DNA of 64,000 bases. Source: Rhodobacterales bacterium RIFCSPHIGHO2_02_FULL_62_130. Its GTDB lineage: Bacteria > Pseudomonadota > Alphaproteobacteria > Rhodobacterales > Rhodobacteraceae. Position 1 is the first letter of the stretch, and every line of letters begins with the position of its first letter. Made by a program: the position numbers and the translations under genes. Positions 19,049 through 29,169 of this stretch are shown one piece after another. The DNA is taken from NCBI GenBank assembly GCA_001828855.1, contig MHZT01000040.1:62001-126000 (forward strand). The letters are read 5' to 3'. The notes under the pieces are model-generated. The model did no database searches. It was not told where the DNA came from and saw nothing but the letters and a program-made list of their open reading frames with translations.

Positions 19049-19229
19049 GTTGTCACCTCAATGCAATCTCTATCCATTCGATATACCCTAGGGCTATCCT
19101 GATGGCGGCGCTATCCGAATTGGAAGCTGGCTCCATGCTTCAGGCCATCTAATGTTGGCACAGAAAGGACCGTAGATAAGACTGCCTAGCACAACATGCG
19201 AGGAGCGGTTTAGGCAGACGGGACGCAGT

Positions 19230-20288
19230 ATGAAACGGCGGGCATTTCTTTTTTCGTTGGGAGCGCTGGCGATGTTGCCTGTGGCGGCACATGCCCATCA
19301 GGATCAAGACGGAATAGCGGATGGCCGCGCTGATTGGCATGCCTGGAAAGATGGCTTTCTTGCTGCGGATGGTCGCGTTATTGATCACTTGCAGGACGAG
19401 GCAAGCCATTCGGAAGGGCAGGGATACGCGCTTGTGCTGTCGGTCTTTCACGGAGACCGTGCCGCCTTTGATCTGATCCGCAACTGGACCGACGCCAATC
19501 TGGCCAAACGGGCTGACGGGTTGCTGAACTGGCGTCTGGACAAGGGCGCGACCCAACCCAGACCTGAAAATGCCACAGACGGAGACATCTTCTACGCATG
19601 GGGTCTGTGCCTTGGCGGACAGCGGTTTGATCTGCCCGAAGCGCTTGACCGGTCGCGTCATCTTGCCAAGGCGATTGCGGACACCTGCCTGAAACCCGAC
19701 CCGCGCGATTCCACACGTCTTGTCGTGCTGCCAGCCGCCGAAGGCTTCTTGCGCGGGACGATGGTCACCCTGAACCCGTCCTACATCATGCCGCGAGCAT
19801 TGCGGGATTTGGCACTTCTGACGCATGACACCCGCCTTGCCAAAGCCGCTGATGATGGCGAAGATCTGCTGCGCGAAATCGCCGAGACCGGACTGGCCCC
19901 TGACTGGATCGAGATTGACATCGCGGGGCTACGCCCATCGACTCTGCATAAGCCACAATCGGGCTATGATGCGCTGCGCGTGCCGCTCTATCTGATCTGG
20001 TCTGGCCGTGCGATGCATCCGGCCGTTGAAAAGGCGCGGCGTATGCTGGGCGCACATGCCGAAGGGGACATGCCGGTTGTGACTGATTTGGGGGGGCAGA
20101 TTGTCTCGGTATCCAGCACCTATGCCGGTTATGCCTCTCTGCGCGCACTGATCCTGCGGGAAGACCCGTTGCACGCCCCGCTCAAGTTTCCGCGTCTGGA
20201 TACCGCGCAGGGCTATTACCCTGCCACGCTTGATATGCTGTCACGGGTGGCGGCAGCAGAGACCGGATCGGCATTGATAAGCGACTGA
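19230..20288 (+). CDS. Glycoside hydrolase family 8 (BcsZ-like endoglucanase), twin-arginine-like signal
   Basis: MKRRAFLFSLGALAMLPVAAHA signal; DEASHSEGQGYALVLSV and ATDGDIFYAWGLCLGG GH8 motifs. Confidence 0.85.
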   Translation: MKRRAFLFSLGALAMLPVAAHAHQDQDGIADGRADWHAWKDGFLAADGRVIDHLQDEASHSEGQGYALVLSVFHGDRAAFDLIRNWTDANLAKRADGLLNWRLDKGATQPRPENATDGDIFYAWGLCLGGQRFDLPEALDRSRHLAKAIADTCLKPDPRDSTRLVVLPAAEGFLRGTMVTLNPSYIMPRALRDLALLTHDTRLAKAADDGEDLLREIAETGLAPDWIEIDIAGLRPSTLHKPQSGYDALRVPLYLIWSGRAMHPAVEKARRMLGAHAEGDMPVVTDLGGQIVSVSSTYAGYASLRALILREDPLHAPLKFPRLDTAQGYYPATLDMLSRVAAAETGSALISD

Positions 20289-20439
20289 TCCAAGGCACAA
20301 GTTCGCGCTGTGCAGCAATGCCGTTGCATCGACAGTGGCCAGCCTTTCTATTGCTTGGGCCGTGAAATCTGCTTGGCCCGTCCTATGCGCCTTTTATACA
20401 GCATTTGGCGCTTTTGGGGCGGCCTGCTAAGGACATGCC

Positions 20440-21576
20440 ATGACATCAGAACGCCGCGCCACACCGAGTCGAGTCTTGGATATTTTGCTTTTGGGGGCCA
20501 ACTACGGCCTTTTGCCAGCCGTGCGATGTGCTTTGGCAGGGCATCGCGTCACGGTGGTTTGCCGTCCCGACGAACAAGCGGCTTTGGCAAGCCAAGGGGT
20601 CGATCTGGATATCGGTCGGCGCGACGGAAGGCCTGGCAAGCACATCGGACTGCCCGCCGCGCCGGGGCGCGCCAAGGCACCGGACTGCCTTGGCTTGCTT
20701 GATCCTGCTGCGGCAGAGCCGTCTGACTTTGATCTGGTCATTCTGGCAATGGCGGAACCGCAATATGCGGCGCCAGAACTGGCCAGTCTGGTTGCGCGTA
20801 TCGGAGCGGCCGATTGTCCGGTCATTTCGATGATGAACATGGTCCCATCCAGCTATCTGCGGCGGCTTGGGGGGATCAATGTTGAACGTCTTGACCATGT
20901 TTATGCCTCTGCTGCTGTCTGGAAAGCGCTGGACCCGCGCCGCATTACCGCGGCCAGCCCCGATGCACAGGCCATTCGGCTTGATCCGACCCGACCGGGG
21001 CGATTGACAGTCACACTGGCCTCGAATTTCAAGATTGCCCCCTTTGCCGAAGCCAAAGACCAGCGCCTGCTGACCCAACTCTGTCAGGACATTATCTGCG
21101 GCCAAGACGGGGGTGTCGCGCCTCCGATGCGGTTGATCCCCTATGACGACAGGCTGTTTGTGCCGCTTGCCAAGTGGCCGATGCTGATCGCCGGGAACTA
21201 CCGATGCCGTCGGCTTGACGGCGCCCTCACCACTATCGCCGCTGCCGTTCATGCCGACTTGGCCGAGACACAGCGGATCTACGAATGGGTTGCGAATATG
21301 CTGCTTCGTGCGGGGGCTGCACCGGAAGATCTGGTCCCATTCGCCAAATATGCGACGGCTGCACAATCCTTGCGTCTGCCCTCGTCGGTGGCGCGCGGCC
21401 TTGCTGCGGGCGCCGTGGCCGTTGAACGTGTCGACCGGCTTGTTGCTGAAGTTGCGGCGCAGCAGGGGGATTATCTGCCAGAACTGGCAAGGATCGTGGC
21501 CTCTGTCGATCACGCTCTTGATGAAAACCGGCAGGCCGCTGCACGGACAAAACCGGCTGAGGGTATCCGTAAATAA
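20440..21576 (+). CDS. Ketopantoate reductase-like NAD(P)-binding protein
   Basis: ILLLGANYGLLPAVRCALAGHRVTVVCRP Rossmann-like N-terminus; SDFDLVILAMAEPQYAAPELASLVARIG. Confidence 0.65.
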   Translation: MTSERRATPSRVLDILLLGANYGLLPAVRCALAGHRVTVVCRPDEQAALASQGVDLDIGRRDGRPGKHIGLPAAPGRAKAPDCLGLLDPAAAEPSDFDLVILAMAEPQYAAPELASLVARIGAADCPVISMMNMVPSSYLRRLGGINVERLDHVYASAAVWKALDPRRITAASPDAQAIRLDPTRPGRLTVTLASNFKIAPFAEAKDQRLLTQLCQDIICGQDGGVAPPMRLIPYDDRLFVPLAKWPMLIAGNYRCRRLDGALTTIAAAVHADLAETQRIYEWVANMLLRAGAAPEDLVPFAKYATAAQSLRLPSSVARGLAAGAVAVERVDRLVAEVAAQQGDYLPELARIVASVDHALDENRQAAARTKPAEGIRK

Positions 21577-21882
21577 TTGATAGTGAATATATATTTCAGT
21601 CGTGACGCGGTTTTTTCCACGGCTTGTCGCATATATTTCCGAATGATCCGTATCATTCCTGCTGAAATGCGGAAAGCAAGGCCGGAACATCAGCTATCTG
21701 CCTTGCGCGAAAAGGCAAATAGCGGCTATCGAGATTTCGGTGGATTAAAGGATAAAAACCAAGCTAACCTAAGACCGTGACCCCTGTGAAATTGCCCCTG
21801 ATTGTCGGTTTATCTTGCGGCACCGGAATCCCTTCTGTGTCGTTTCGGATATGCACGGCGAAGGCCCCAAAAGGACGTTTTC

Positions 21883-22899
21883 ATGCTACGACTTGACCGC
21901 TTTTCCTCTTTTGCGCTGTGCATTTTCGGGGTGTTGCCGATGGCGGCAACGGCCCAGATTTCCGACAGCTGCAAATCTGTGCTGACGGGTCAGCGTTTGA
22001 CGGTGATCGTGCCGAATGCGGCGGGTGGCGGCTATGACACCTATGCGCGGGCGCTGTCCCCGGTGATCGACGCGGTGGCAGGGCTGCAATCCTCGGTGGT
22101 CAATATGCCTGCGGCTGGAGGTCTAGTCGCGTTGACAACGCTGGCGGATTCCGGACCGGACGAGTTGGTTGTGATGGTCGAGAACGGAACAGACGTGCTG
22201 CGCGCCGAAGTCCAGGATGGCGCTTCGGCGTGGTCCGAACGTGTGCAAAGGATCGGTGTTTTCCACGCAGAACCAAGCGCTTGGGTTGGCAAACCTGATA
22301 TGGACTTCATCAATGCCGAGAATTTGGTTGCGGCTTCAAGTTCCGCAGATGGCATTGTGGAGTTCGAATTTGGCGGGCAGGCCGTTGGCAAGGTCGTCAA
22401 GCTGATTTCGGGCTATGACGGGTCGAAGGAAACCGAGGCGGCCGTGCTGCGCGGGGATGCCGATTTCATGTCAGGCAGTTTGACGACTAGTCTCAAGGCT
22501 GCGAAATCCGGTGACCTTACTGTTCAACTGCTGTTGTCCGACAAGCCAAGCGACCGCGCCCCCGGTGTGCCGCATATTGCAGGCGAGGATGGGCTTGCCG
22601 CACAGCTTGCAAAAGATCTGTCCCCAGAAGAGCGGGCCAAGCGAATCGAGATTGCAGGCCTCGTCGTTGATCTGAGCTATGACGTTCGCACGGTTTTCAC
22701 CCACAGCACCCTGCGGCAAGACCTGCGGGAATGCCTGACCGAAGCTGTGGCAGATGCCATCCGCGATCCGGCTTTTGCCGAAACTGCCGAGGCGCAGGGC
22801 CGCCCCGTGACGCCGATGGACCCGGATGAGTCCGCAGACCTTCTGGCATCGCAGATGGTTTCGGTGGCGAAACTGGCGGAAATGGTCAAGGCACAGTGA
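21883..22899 (+). CDS. Tripartite tricarboxylate transporter substrate-binding (Bug/TctC-like) protein
   Basis: Signal peptide, LTVIVPNAAGGGYDTYARALSPVIDAVAGLQSSVVNMPAAGGLVALTTLA; upstream of tctA. Confidence 0.82.
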   Translation: MLRLDRFSSFALCIFGVLPMAATAQISDSCKSVLTGQRLTVIVPNAAGGGYDTYARALSPVIDAVAGLQSSVVNMPAAGGLVALTTLADSGPDELVVMVENGTDVLRAEVQDGASAWSERVQRIGVFHAEPSAWVGKPDMDFINAENLVAASSSADGIVEFEFGGQAVGKVVKLISGYDGSKETEAAVLRGDADFMSGSLTTSLKAAKSGDLTVQLLLSDKPSDRAPGVPHIAGEDGLAAQLAKDLSPEERAKRIEIAGLVVDLSYDVRTVFTHSTLRQDLRECLTEAVADAIRDPAFAETAEAQGRPVTPMDPDESADLLASQMVSVAKLAEMVKAQ

Positions 22900-22927
22900 C
22901 AGATTCCACCGTGTTCATGGAACTGCG

Positions 22928-24907
22928 ATGAACGACTATCTGTCTGCTCTGCTGCTGGGCGCTGGGAATGTATTTTCTTGGCCCAATATCCTGATCCCGG
23001 TGATGGGGACGCTGATCGCCATGGTCAGCGCCTTTTTGCCGGGTATCGGCGGAACCAGCCTTGCAGCACTGCTGTTGCTTTTGACGCTGAACTGGGAACC
23101 GGTTCAGGTCTTGCTGCTGTTCGGGGCATTGACAGGTGGTGCGACCTATATGGGGTCCATCACCGCGATCCTGTTCAACATTCCGGGCAATGCCTCGAGT
23201 GCGGCGGCGATGATCGATGGTCATGCAATGGCGAGGCTTGGCTTGCCGCGCACCGCCATTGCGGCCGCTGCGACAGCCTCGGCCATCGGATCAATTATTG
23301 GCGTGATGGTACTGATCGCGTTACTGCCCATCGTGCGCCCGTTTATTCTTCAATTCGGTCCGCTGGAGCGGTTTTTGTTGGGAGTCTGGGGGCTAACGAC
23401 GATTGTTGCCTTGCCAAACCGATCCGCCAGCCGTGCCTTGGCAGCGGCTTTGCTGGGTCTGCTGATGGCGTTGGTGGGCAGCGATCCGACCAGCGGCACC
23501 CCGCGTTGGACCTTTGGCAGCCTAAGCCTTTATGATGGCTTTGACACCGTGACGGTGCTTTTGGGGTTCTTCACCCTTTCAGAAGTGATGGCATGGCGCA
23601 GCCGTGTGACAGTCTCGTCCTCGATTGCGCCGGGAAATGTGCCAGATAGCACTTGGGTCGGCATTCGTGCCGTGTTCCGGCATTTTGGCGTGACGCTGCG
23701 GTCGTCTATTCTCGGCACATTGGTGGGCGTCATTCCGGGCGTGGGCGGGACTGTCGCCAGCTTTGTCGCCTATGGTCAGACGGTTCAGGCAACCAAGGGG
23801 GACCGCAGCGGTTTTGGCAAGGGGGATATCCGAGGTCTGATCGCGCCCGAGGCGGCGGTGGATGCCAAGGACGGGGGGTCTTTGCTGCCAACGCTTGCCT
23901 TTGGGTTGCCGGGCAGCGAAGCGGGCGTGATCCTGCTCACTGTTCTTATGATCCATGGCTTCGTGCCGGGCCTCCCGATGCTGTCTACAGAACTGGCGTT
24001 TTCGTTCACGCTGATCCTGTCGCTGTTGCTGTCAAATTTGCTGACCTCGGTGGTCGGCCTTAGCCTTGCGCCTCTGCTGGCACGGTTGACCAGTCTTCGG
24101 ATTGACAGAATTGTTCTGCCCGTACTTGTCGCCAGCCTTGTAACGGTCGTGCAGTTGAACGGCTCGGTGGCAGATATCTATATCGCTTTGGGCTTCGGCA
24201 TTCTGGGCTATTTGTTCGGACAGTTTGACTGGCCACGGATACCCTTTGTGATCGCTTTTGTTCTGGGCGGCTTTATCGAAAACAACCTTGCTCTGGTGTT
24301 TGAGATGGAAAAGGTCGGGCGGTTGAACGTGATCGAGCGACCGGCCGCCTTGGGCATTGCTGCGCTGATCCTGCTGTCTGTGGTCTGGATGACAAGAAAG
24401 GCTGGAGGCAATACGACTGCCAGCGATGGCAAAGCCAAGTTCGGGCCGCAGGTTTCCGCACTGTTCGCAGCGGTCATGGCCGGGTGCGCGGCGGTTCTGG
24501 TGGTAACTGCGGTGCTGTCAACGCGGGCCTATACAGGCTTTGCGCTGGCCATTTCTGTGGCGGCAACCATGCTATGCACGGCCATTGCCGTCAGAATGTT
24601 TTGGCGTTTCAAGATCGGTAATGGCGCAGCGCGGGCAGGCGGCATTCCCGCAGAACATCGGCTGCCACTGGGACTTATCGCGATACTGGGGCCAGGGGTG
24701 TACCTGTTTGGCCTTCCGGTGGCGACAGGCGTTTTCACTGCCGCATGGTTCTGCCGCTGGGAAGCGCTTGATCTGAAGATGGCGATAAAATCGGTCGTGG
24801 CGGGGGTGGTGTCCCTTGGTTTGACCCTGATCTATCTGGATCAGGTCGCCGGAGTGATGCTGCCTGATCCCGCGATCCTGTCGTTTCTTGGGATCGAGGG
24901 GCGCTAA
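22928..24907 (+). CDS. TctA-type permease with fused C-terminal TctB-like domain
   Basis: FLPGIGGTSLAALLLLLTLNWEP, GSITAILFNIPGNASSAAAMIDGHAMARLG, GVIPGVGGTVASFVAYGQ; C-terminal FGLPVATGVFTAAWFCRWEALDLKMAIKSVVAGVVSLGLTLIYLDQVAGVMLPDP resembles TctB. Start ATG at 22928. Confidence 0.9.
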   Translation: MNDYLSALLLGAGNVFSWPNILIPVMGTLIAMVSAFLPGIGGTSLAALLLLLTLNWEPVQVLLLFGALTGGATYMGSITAILFNIPGNASSAAAMIDGHAMARLGLPRTAIAAAATASAIGSIIGVMVLIALLPIVRPFILQFGPLERFLLGVWGLTTIVALPNRSASRALAAALLGLLMALVGSDPTSGTPRWTFGSLSLYDGFDTVTVLLGFFTLSEVMAWRSRVTVSSSIAPGNVPDSTWVGIRAVFRHFGVTLRSSILGTLVGVIPGVGGTVASFVAYGQTVQATKGDRSGFGKGDIRGLIAPEAAVDAKDGGSLLPTLAFGLPGSEAGVILLTVLMIHGFVPGLPMLSTELAFSFTLILSLLLSNLLTSVVGLSLAPLLARLTSLRIDRIVLPVLVASLVTVVQLNGSVADIYIALGFGILGYLFGQFDWPRIPFVIAFVLGGFIENNLALVFEMEKVGRLNVIERPAALGIAALILLSVVWMTRKAGGNTTASDGKAKFGPQVSALFAAVMAGCAAVLVVTAVLSTRAYTGFALAISVAATMLCTAIAVRMFWRFKIGNGAARAGGIPAEHRLPLGLIAILGPGVYLFGLPVATGVFTAAWFCRWEALDLKMAIKSVVAGVVSLGLTLIYLDQVAGVMLPDPAILSFLGIEGR

Positions 24908-24910
24908 AGC

Positions 24911-26044
24911 CTAATCCGTCAGCATGGTCCGGCAGGACGGGGAAGCACCGTCTTGTGAGAGTGGAGAGTTGCGCCACACCCAAGCATCGCGCGCGCGCAA
25001 ATGTGCCTCAAAAGCACTTGAGGCCGGTGTTTCCAACAGGTCGCGACGGGCTTGGCGTTCGGCATCGACGCGACCTGCGGACTTGAAGAAGACGGACATA
25101 GCTGCGTTACATTCAAACATGACGAAACGGTTGCGCTCTGGGTCAACGCCCATATCCATTCCGCAGAAGTCCAACCCCGTCCGGGACGGAACATCCGCGC
25201 AAATACGTGCAAAATCAGCGTTTTGGTTCAGGATTTCGATCAGCTCCAGCTCGCGCGTTTTGAAATCCAGAATGCTGTTGGACGAGTCGTTATGCACCTT
25301 CCAGCCGGTCGCGCCCTTGACATGGCGGATAAAGAACCGATCCGCCACGAACAGCACCCGCGCTTTCAGATAAAGCCCGTCCTCTGTTGCGAAATCGACA
25401 AATTCCGTCATGAAGTGCGGCTTGCCGAACCACGGCGTATTCACCGCGCGATCCCAGTCTTTCGGCCCCTCGATCTTGATCAGCCCGCGTCCTGTCTGCT
25501 CGCCACTCGGGCGCACCAGCACGGGAAAGCGGAAACCGTTCTCGCTAAAGCATTGCTCAAATGCAGCACGAGATTTGGCTTGCAGGCGCACGCAGCGCGG
25601 CACTTTCAGGCCAGCAATACCTTGCAGCGCAGCGGCACTGTGATCGCGGCGCGAGCGGGCTATGGCGCGGGGATGATTGAAGATCGGCACCGAAGCACCA
25701 AAGGTTTCATCCAGCCATATCAAACCGTTGCGATATTCATCCGCATCGGCGCAATGATTCACGATCCAAGGCACAGCGGGTGGATTTGGTGCCGGAGGGC
25801 GCGGATACCACAACTCGTCCGTTGTCAGTTCCAATTCCGCGCGCAACTCTTTCGGCACGGCCAAGCGGTTGGGCAGAAGTGCCGTGGGTTTGCCATCCGC
25901 CATGATGCGAACGCCGATCTCGCCATTGTCAGGCACCGCGCAAAAGCTGATCGGGCGCGCGGGCGGGCTGATACGTGTGGTCCGGCCGGTCTGGCGGAAG
26001 GGCAAGGCCGCAGACTTTGGCGCAGCTTTGGGCAGTTTTGTCAT
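24911..26044 (-). CDS. ATP-grasp-like protein (paralog A)
   Basis: FPVLVRPSGEQTGRGLIKIEG and LDFCGMDMGVDPERNRFVMFECNAAM resemble ATP-grasp nucleotide- and metal-binding segments; ATGA overlap with the upstream paralog. Confidence 0.6.
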   Translation of the reverse strand: MTKLPKAAPKSAALPFRQTGRTTRISPPARPISFCAVPDNGEIGVRIMADGKPTALLPNRLAVPKELRAELELTTDELWYPRPPAPNPPAVPWIVNHCADADEYRNGLIWLDETFGASVPIFNHPRAIARSRRDHSAAALQGIAGLKVPRCVRLQAKSRAAFEQCFSENGFRFPVLVRPSGEQTGRGLIKIEGPKDWDRAVNTPWFGKPHFMTEFVDFATEDGLYLKARVLFVADRFFIRHVKGATGWKVHNDSSNSILDFKTRELELIEILNQNADFARICADVPSRTGLDFCGMDMGVDPERNRFVMFECNAAMSVFFKSAGRVDAERQARRDLLETPASSAFEAHLRARDAWVWRNSPLSQDGASPSCRTMLTD

Positions 26045-27024
26045 GCGCCATACCTTTTCTTCAGGGTCGCGACGCTTGGTAATTGGCGCGCTTCTCCACG
26101 CCACTTGTGCGGTTCTGCCAGAAGGGCTGATATACGGGGGGCCAGATGGGTGGTGACGCGCAAACCAAGCTGACGCAATTCCGGCAAATGATCGTCATCG
26201 GTGGGGACATGCAAACCCGTGCAGACGTCCAGAAGGCGAAGGCGGTCCGGGGCAAGCACCACTGCGTCCAACGTCCAGAAGTCGAGCGGCATTCGTGCCA
26301 TTGCCGTCTTGAAAACGGATTGGACAAGCGGTTTGGACGCCTGCATCACCGGATCGGCCAGCCCGTCTTTTTTGTTGTGGTGGAACGGTTCCACTGTGCC
26401 GCCGCGGCCGACAAAGACAATCCGCAGCGCCCAGTTTGCGGCCGCCTCCTCGGGGTGCGCCTGCACCATATGGTGCTGTTGTCCGCCACGGGCCATATTG
26501 AAAGCTGTTTGCCAGTCCAGCGGATGCGCGATCCATACACGATCCGCGCCATTCCGCGATGTGGTGGGCTGCACCGTCACGGGATAGTGAAAGTCACCCT
26601 GTTCAAAACAATCGACAAAGCTTCGCGGACTATGGGCCATAAAGCGACGGCACTTCGGCACGTCCAACCCCGGAATGTCGGCCAAGACCAGCCCCGCAAT
26701 ATCACGCCGTGATGCCATCACCGCGCGGGGGTGGTTAAAGATTGGCGGCGCCGTCGGAAAGGCTGTGTCCAGCACCTCCAGACCTTTGGAAAAGCTGTCG
26801 GCATCGGCGCAGGTGTTCAGCACCCAAGCCGGTCTTGCGGGCAAAGGAACTTCGGGTTGCGGGTGCCAGTAAGACTGCGCCGCCTGTTCCAGTGCGGTCT
26901 CGATTGCCATGGTGAACAGAAGGCGGTTCGGCGTTGAAAGCTCAGGGATACCTTTTGCAGACAAGACCAGACGACAGGTCAGGGTATCGGATAGTGATTT
27001 GAAGATCAGACCGTTGCGCTGCAC
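26041..27024 (-). CDS. Diverged ATP-grasp-like protein (paralog B)
   Basis: Shares PIFNHPRAvmASRRD, xxNxCADADxxxxGLxxLD and WxPxP blocks with the downstream neighbour; catalytic-looking blocks degenerate. Confidence 0.55.
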   Translation of the reverse strand: MQRNGLIFKSLSDTLTCRLVLSAKGIPELSTPNRLLFTMAIETALEQAAQSYWHPQPEVPLPARPAWVLNTCADADSFSKGLEVLDTAFPTAPPIFNHPRAVMASRRDIAGLVLADIPGLDVPKCRRFMAHSPRSFVDCFEQGDFHYPVTVQPTTSRNGADRVWIAHPLDWQTAFNMARGGQQHHMVQAHPEEAAANWALRIVFVGRGGTVEPFHHNKKDGLADPVMQASKPLVQSVFKTAMARMPLDFWTLDAVVLAPDRLRLLDVCTGLHVPTDDDHLPELRQLGLRVTTHLAPRISALLAEPHKWRGEARQLPSVATLKKRYGA

Positions 27025-27066
27025 TTAGTGATCCGTCCCGGTTACTTCGTCCATCTGGCCTTGGCC

Positions 27067-27936
27067 CTATCCCGCATGGGCCACAATGATTTCCGCGCGG
27101 TCACGGCGCTTGGCATCGGTTTGCATGATGATCGGTGAAACCGTTTTGCCCGAGGGATCTTTTTCCATCTGAACGATCGCCAGTCCTGCCTTGGTCAGCA
27201 GGTCAATCAGTTCGGCCTCGCCAAGCTGGGGGTTGCCAATACGGACCTGCCACAGCGCCTCGGCGGCCTCGGCAATCGCGGCGGCGCGGGGGGCGGGATA
27301 GCCTTGCGCTTGCGCGTTGGCGAAAATTTCCGCCTTGCGCCGCGCCAGAGCGAGAGGGTCCGGCGCGGGCCGTGCCAAAGGTTGACCAACCGACAACCGG
27401 TTGGAAATCAGAACCCGCCCGTTCGGCGCAAGGTTTCGCGCCCACATATTGACGACGCCCTGTCGTGCCTCGGGCGGGAAGAAGCCCAGAAAGCTATGCA
27501 CGATGATGGCATCGACAGGGGCGATTTGCAGCTCGGCTGCATCCATTTGATATGTCTGCAGGTCAAAACCGGCATGGCGGGCATACAGGCGATTTTGTTC
27601 CAATGTGGTCAGGCAGCGATCAACCATAACCAGTTCAGGCTCGATCCCATGCGGACGCAAACCCTGCAAGACCATCGAGGCCAAGCCCGTATCCGCCGAA
27701 CCTGACAGCAACACACGGACACGCCCGTCACGGGCCAGCCCGCGCAAGGCATTGCCGAAGAAGGCAGCGCCAGCAGGCAGCGCGCCCTTGGCTTCGATAT
27801 GGCGAACGATGCTCCAGCCGCGATGATAGATCTGGCAACCCGATTTGGGGTCGCACAGGCAATGCGCCCAATCAAAAGCAAAAGAGGCCAACTCGGCCAG
27901 CGGCTCTTGCATACGAATAAGCGCGTTATCATCCAT
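27067..27936 (-). CDS. Class I SAM-dependent methyltransferase-like protein
   Basis: RVRVLLSGSADTGLASMVLQGL, PELVMVDRCLTTLEQNRLYAR, DAIIVHSFLGFFPPEARQGVVNMWARNLAPNGRVLIS match methyltransferase motif order. Confidence 0.7.
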   Translation of the reverse strand: MDDNALIRMQEPLAELASFAFDWAHCLCDPKSGCQIYHRGWSIVRHIEAKGALPAGAAFFGNALRGLARDGRVRVLLSGSADTGLASMVLQGLRPHGIEPELVMVDRCLTTLEQNRLYARHAGFDLQTYQMDAAELQIAPVDAIIVHSFLGFFPPEARQGVVNMWARNLAPNGRVLISNRLSVGQPLARPAPDPLALARRKAEIFANAQAQGYPAPRAAAIAEAAEALWQVRIGNPQLGEAELIDLLTKAGLAIVQMEKDPSGKTVSPIIMQTDAKRRDRAEIIVAHAG

Positions 27937-28117
27937 GGTCCCAGATTAACCAAGGGCGGAAGGAATTGTCCAGAGTGCGTCTTTACTTCTTCCTGTCGCA
28001 GGGGCCGCGAAAAATCCTGTGCAAAACATAGTATTGATGCGTCACTGATGGCGGCCTAAGCTTTGGTCCGAACGTGGATCGCCCCGCTTGGGGCAAATCA
28101 AGGGGAGCGCGCGCGCA

Positions 28118-29095
28118 ATGAGGCTGGCCTTTATCAACAAGACGCTTTTTGTCATGGCAATGGCGCTGTCGCAGCCTGTTTATGCTCAGGAAGCGACTGT
28201 CCTGAAGATCGGCGTCGCGGCGGGGGGCGGCTATGATACGGTCGGGCGCGTCATGGCGCGGCATCTTGGCAAGCAGCTTGGTGAAAGCGGCGAAATTCCG
28301 GTTCAGAATGTTGTCGGGGCCTCAAGCCTGAACCTTGTGAAAGAAGTGGCGGCGGCAGGCAGCGCGTCTGAACTGGGCATGGCTTTGGCCAGTCTTTTGC
28401 TGAATGCCAAGTTGGACCCGTCCAATGTGGATGTGGATTTCACCACCTTCAAATGGATCGGCAGCCTGACCGGCGCGGAAAGCATCTGCCTGACCGGCAA
28501 GGATAGCGGCGTTGCAAATTTTCAGGACTTTGTAACCAAGGATTTCAAGGTGGGGGCAACCACGGCAGTGGGCGGCTTCTATCAGTTGGCGGCACTGGTC
28601 AAGAACATCTTTGGCGCGAAATATGAAATTGTGACCGGTTTCGAAGGCCTTCGTGAAATGGAGGCTGCCATCGATCGCGGCGAGATTGCGGGCTATTGTG
28701 GCAGCCAGTTGGACGCGTTTGAGCGCAACAATCAGGTTGATACCCGCTGGTTCATCGGGGGCATGACGCAAGATGTCGAGGTCTCGGGCGCAAACGTGCC
28801 AAGCATCCTGAGTGCCGTCTCCAAGCCAGAGGATGTTGCGGCGGTCAAGCTGTTCACCCTGCGCGATAATATCTACTATCCCGTGATGATGGCACCGTCA
28901 GTGGCGGATGACGCCGTTGCCCGCTATCGGGCCGCGTTTGATGCGATGTTGGCGGACCCGGATTTTCAGGCCGAGATGACAGGTCTTTATGGCAGTTTGT
29001 CGCCGAAGTCCGGCGCAGAGGTCGAGGCGATTGTAGCCGATATCAGCAAGGCCGATCCGGCAACACTGGCGCATCTTGCGGACCTGCTGAAGTAA
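28118..29095 (+). CDS. Second TctC/Bug-like substrate-binding protein
   Basis: Signal peptide then EATVLKIGVAAGGGYDTVGRVMARHLGKQLGESGEIPVQNVVGASSLNLVKEVAAA; upstream of an AMP ligase and tctA. Confidence 0.75.
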   Translation: MRLAFINKTLFVMAMALSQPVYAQEATVLKIGVAAGGGYDTVGRVMARHLGKQLGESGEIPVQNVVGASSLNLVKEVAAAGSASELGMALASLLLNAKLDPSNVDVDFTTFKWIGSLTGAESICLTGKDSGVANFQDFVTKDFKVGATTAVGGFYQLAALVKNIFGAKYEIVTGFEGLREMEAAIDRGEIAGYCGSQLDAFERNNQVDTRWFIGGMTQDVEVSGANVPSILSAVSKPEDVAAVKLFTLRDNIYYPVMMAPSVADDAVARYRAAFDAMLADPDFQAEMTGLYGSLSPKSGAEVEAIVADISKADPATLAHLADLLK

Positions 29096-29169
29096 CCCAA
29101 TCGAAATCCCACCCTGCCGTTCTGTGCGGCGGGGTGGCTTCTTGCCCGTCCAATTCAAAGGGACTGTTC

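Noticed and set aside
25052-26173. 373-aa plus-strand ORF
   Set aside because: Antisense to the ATP-grasp-like gene, which has overlapping operon junctions and conserved blocks shared with its paralog.
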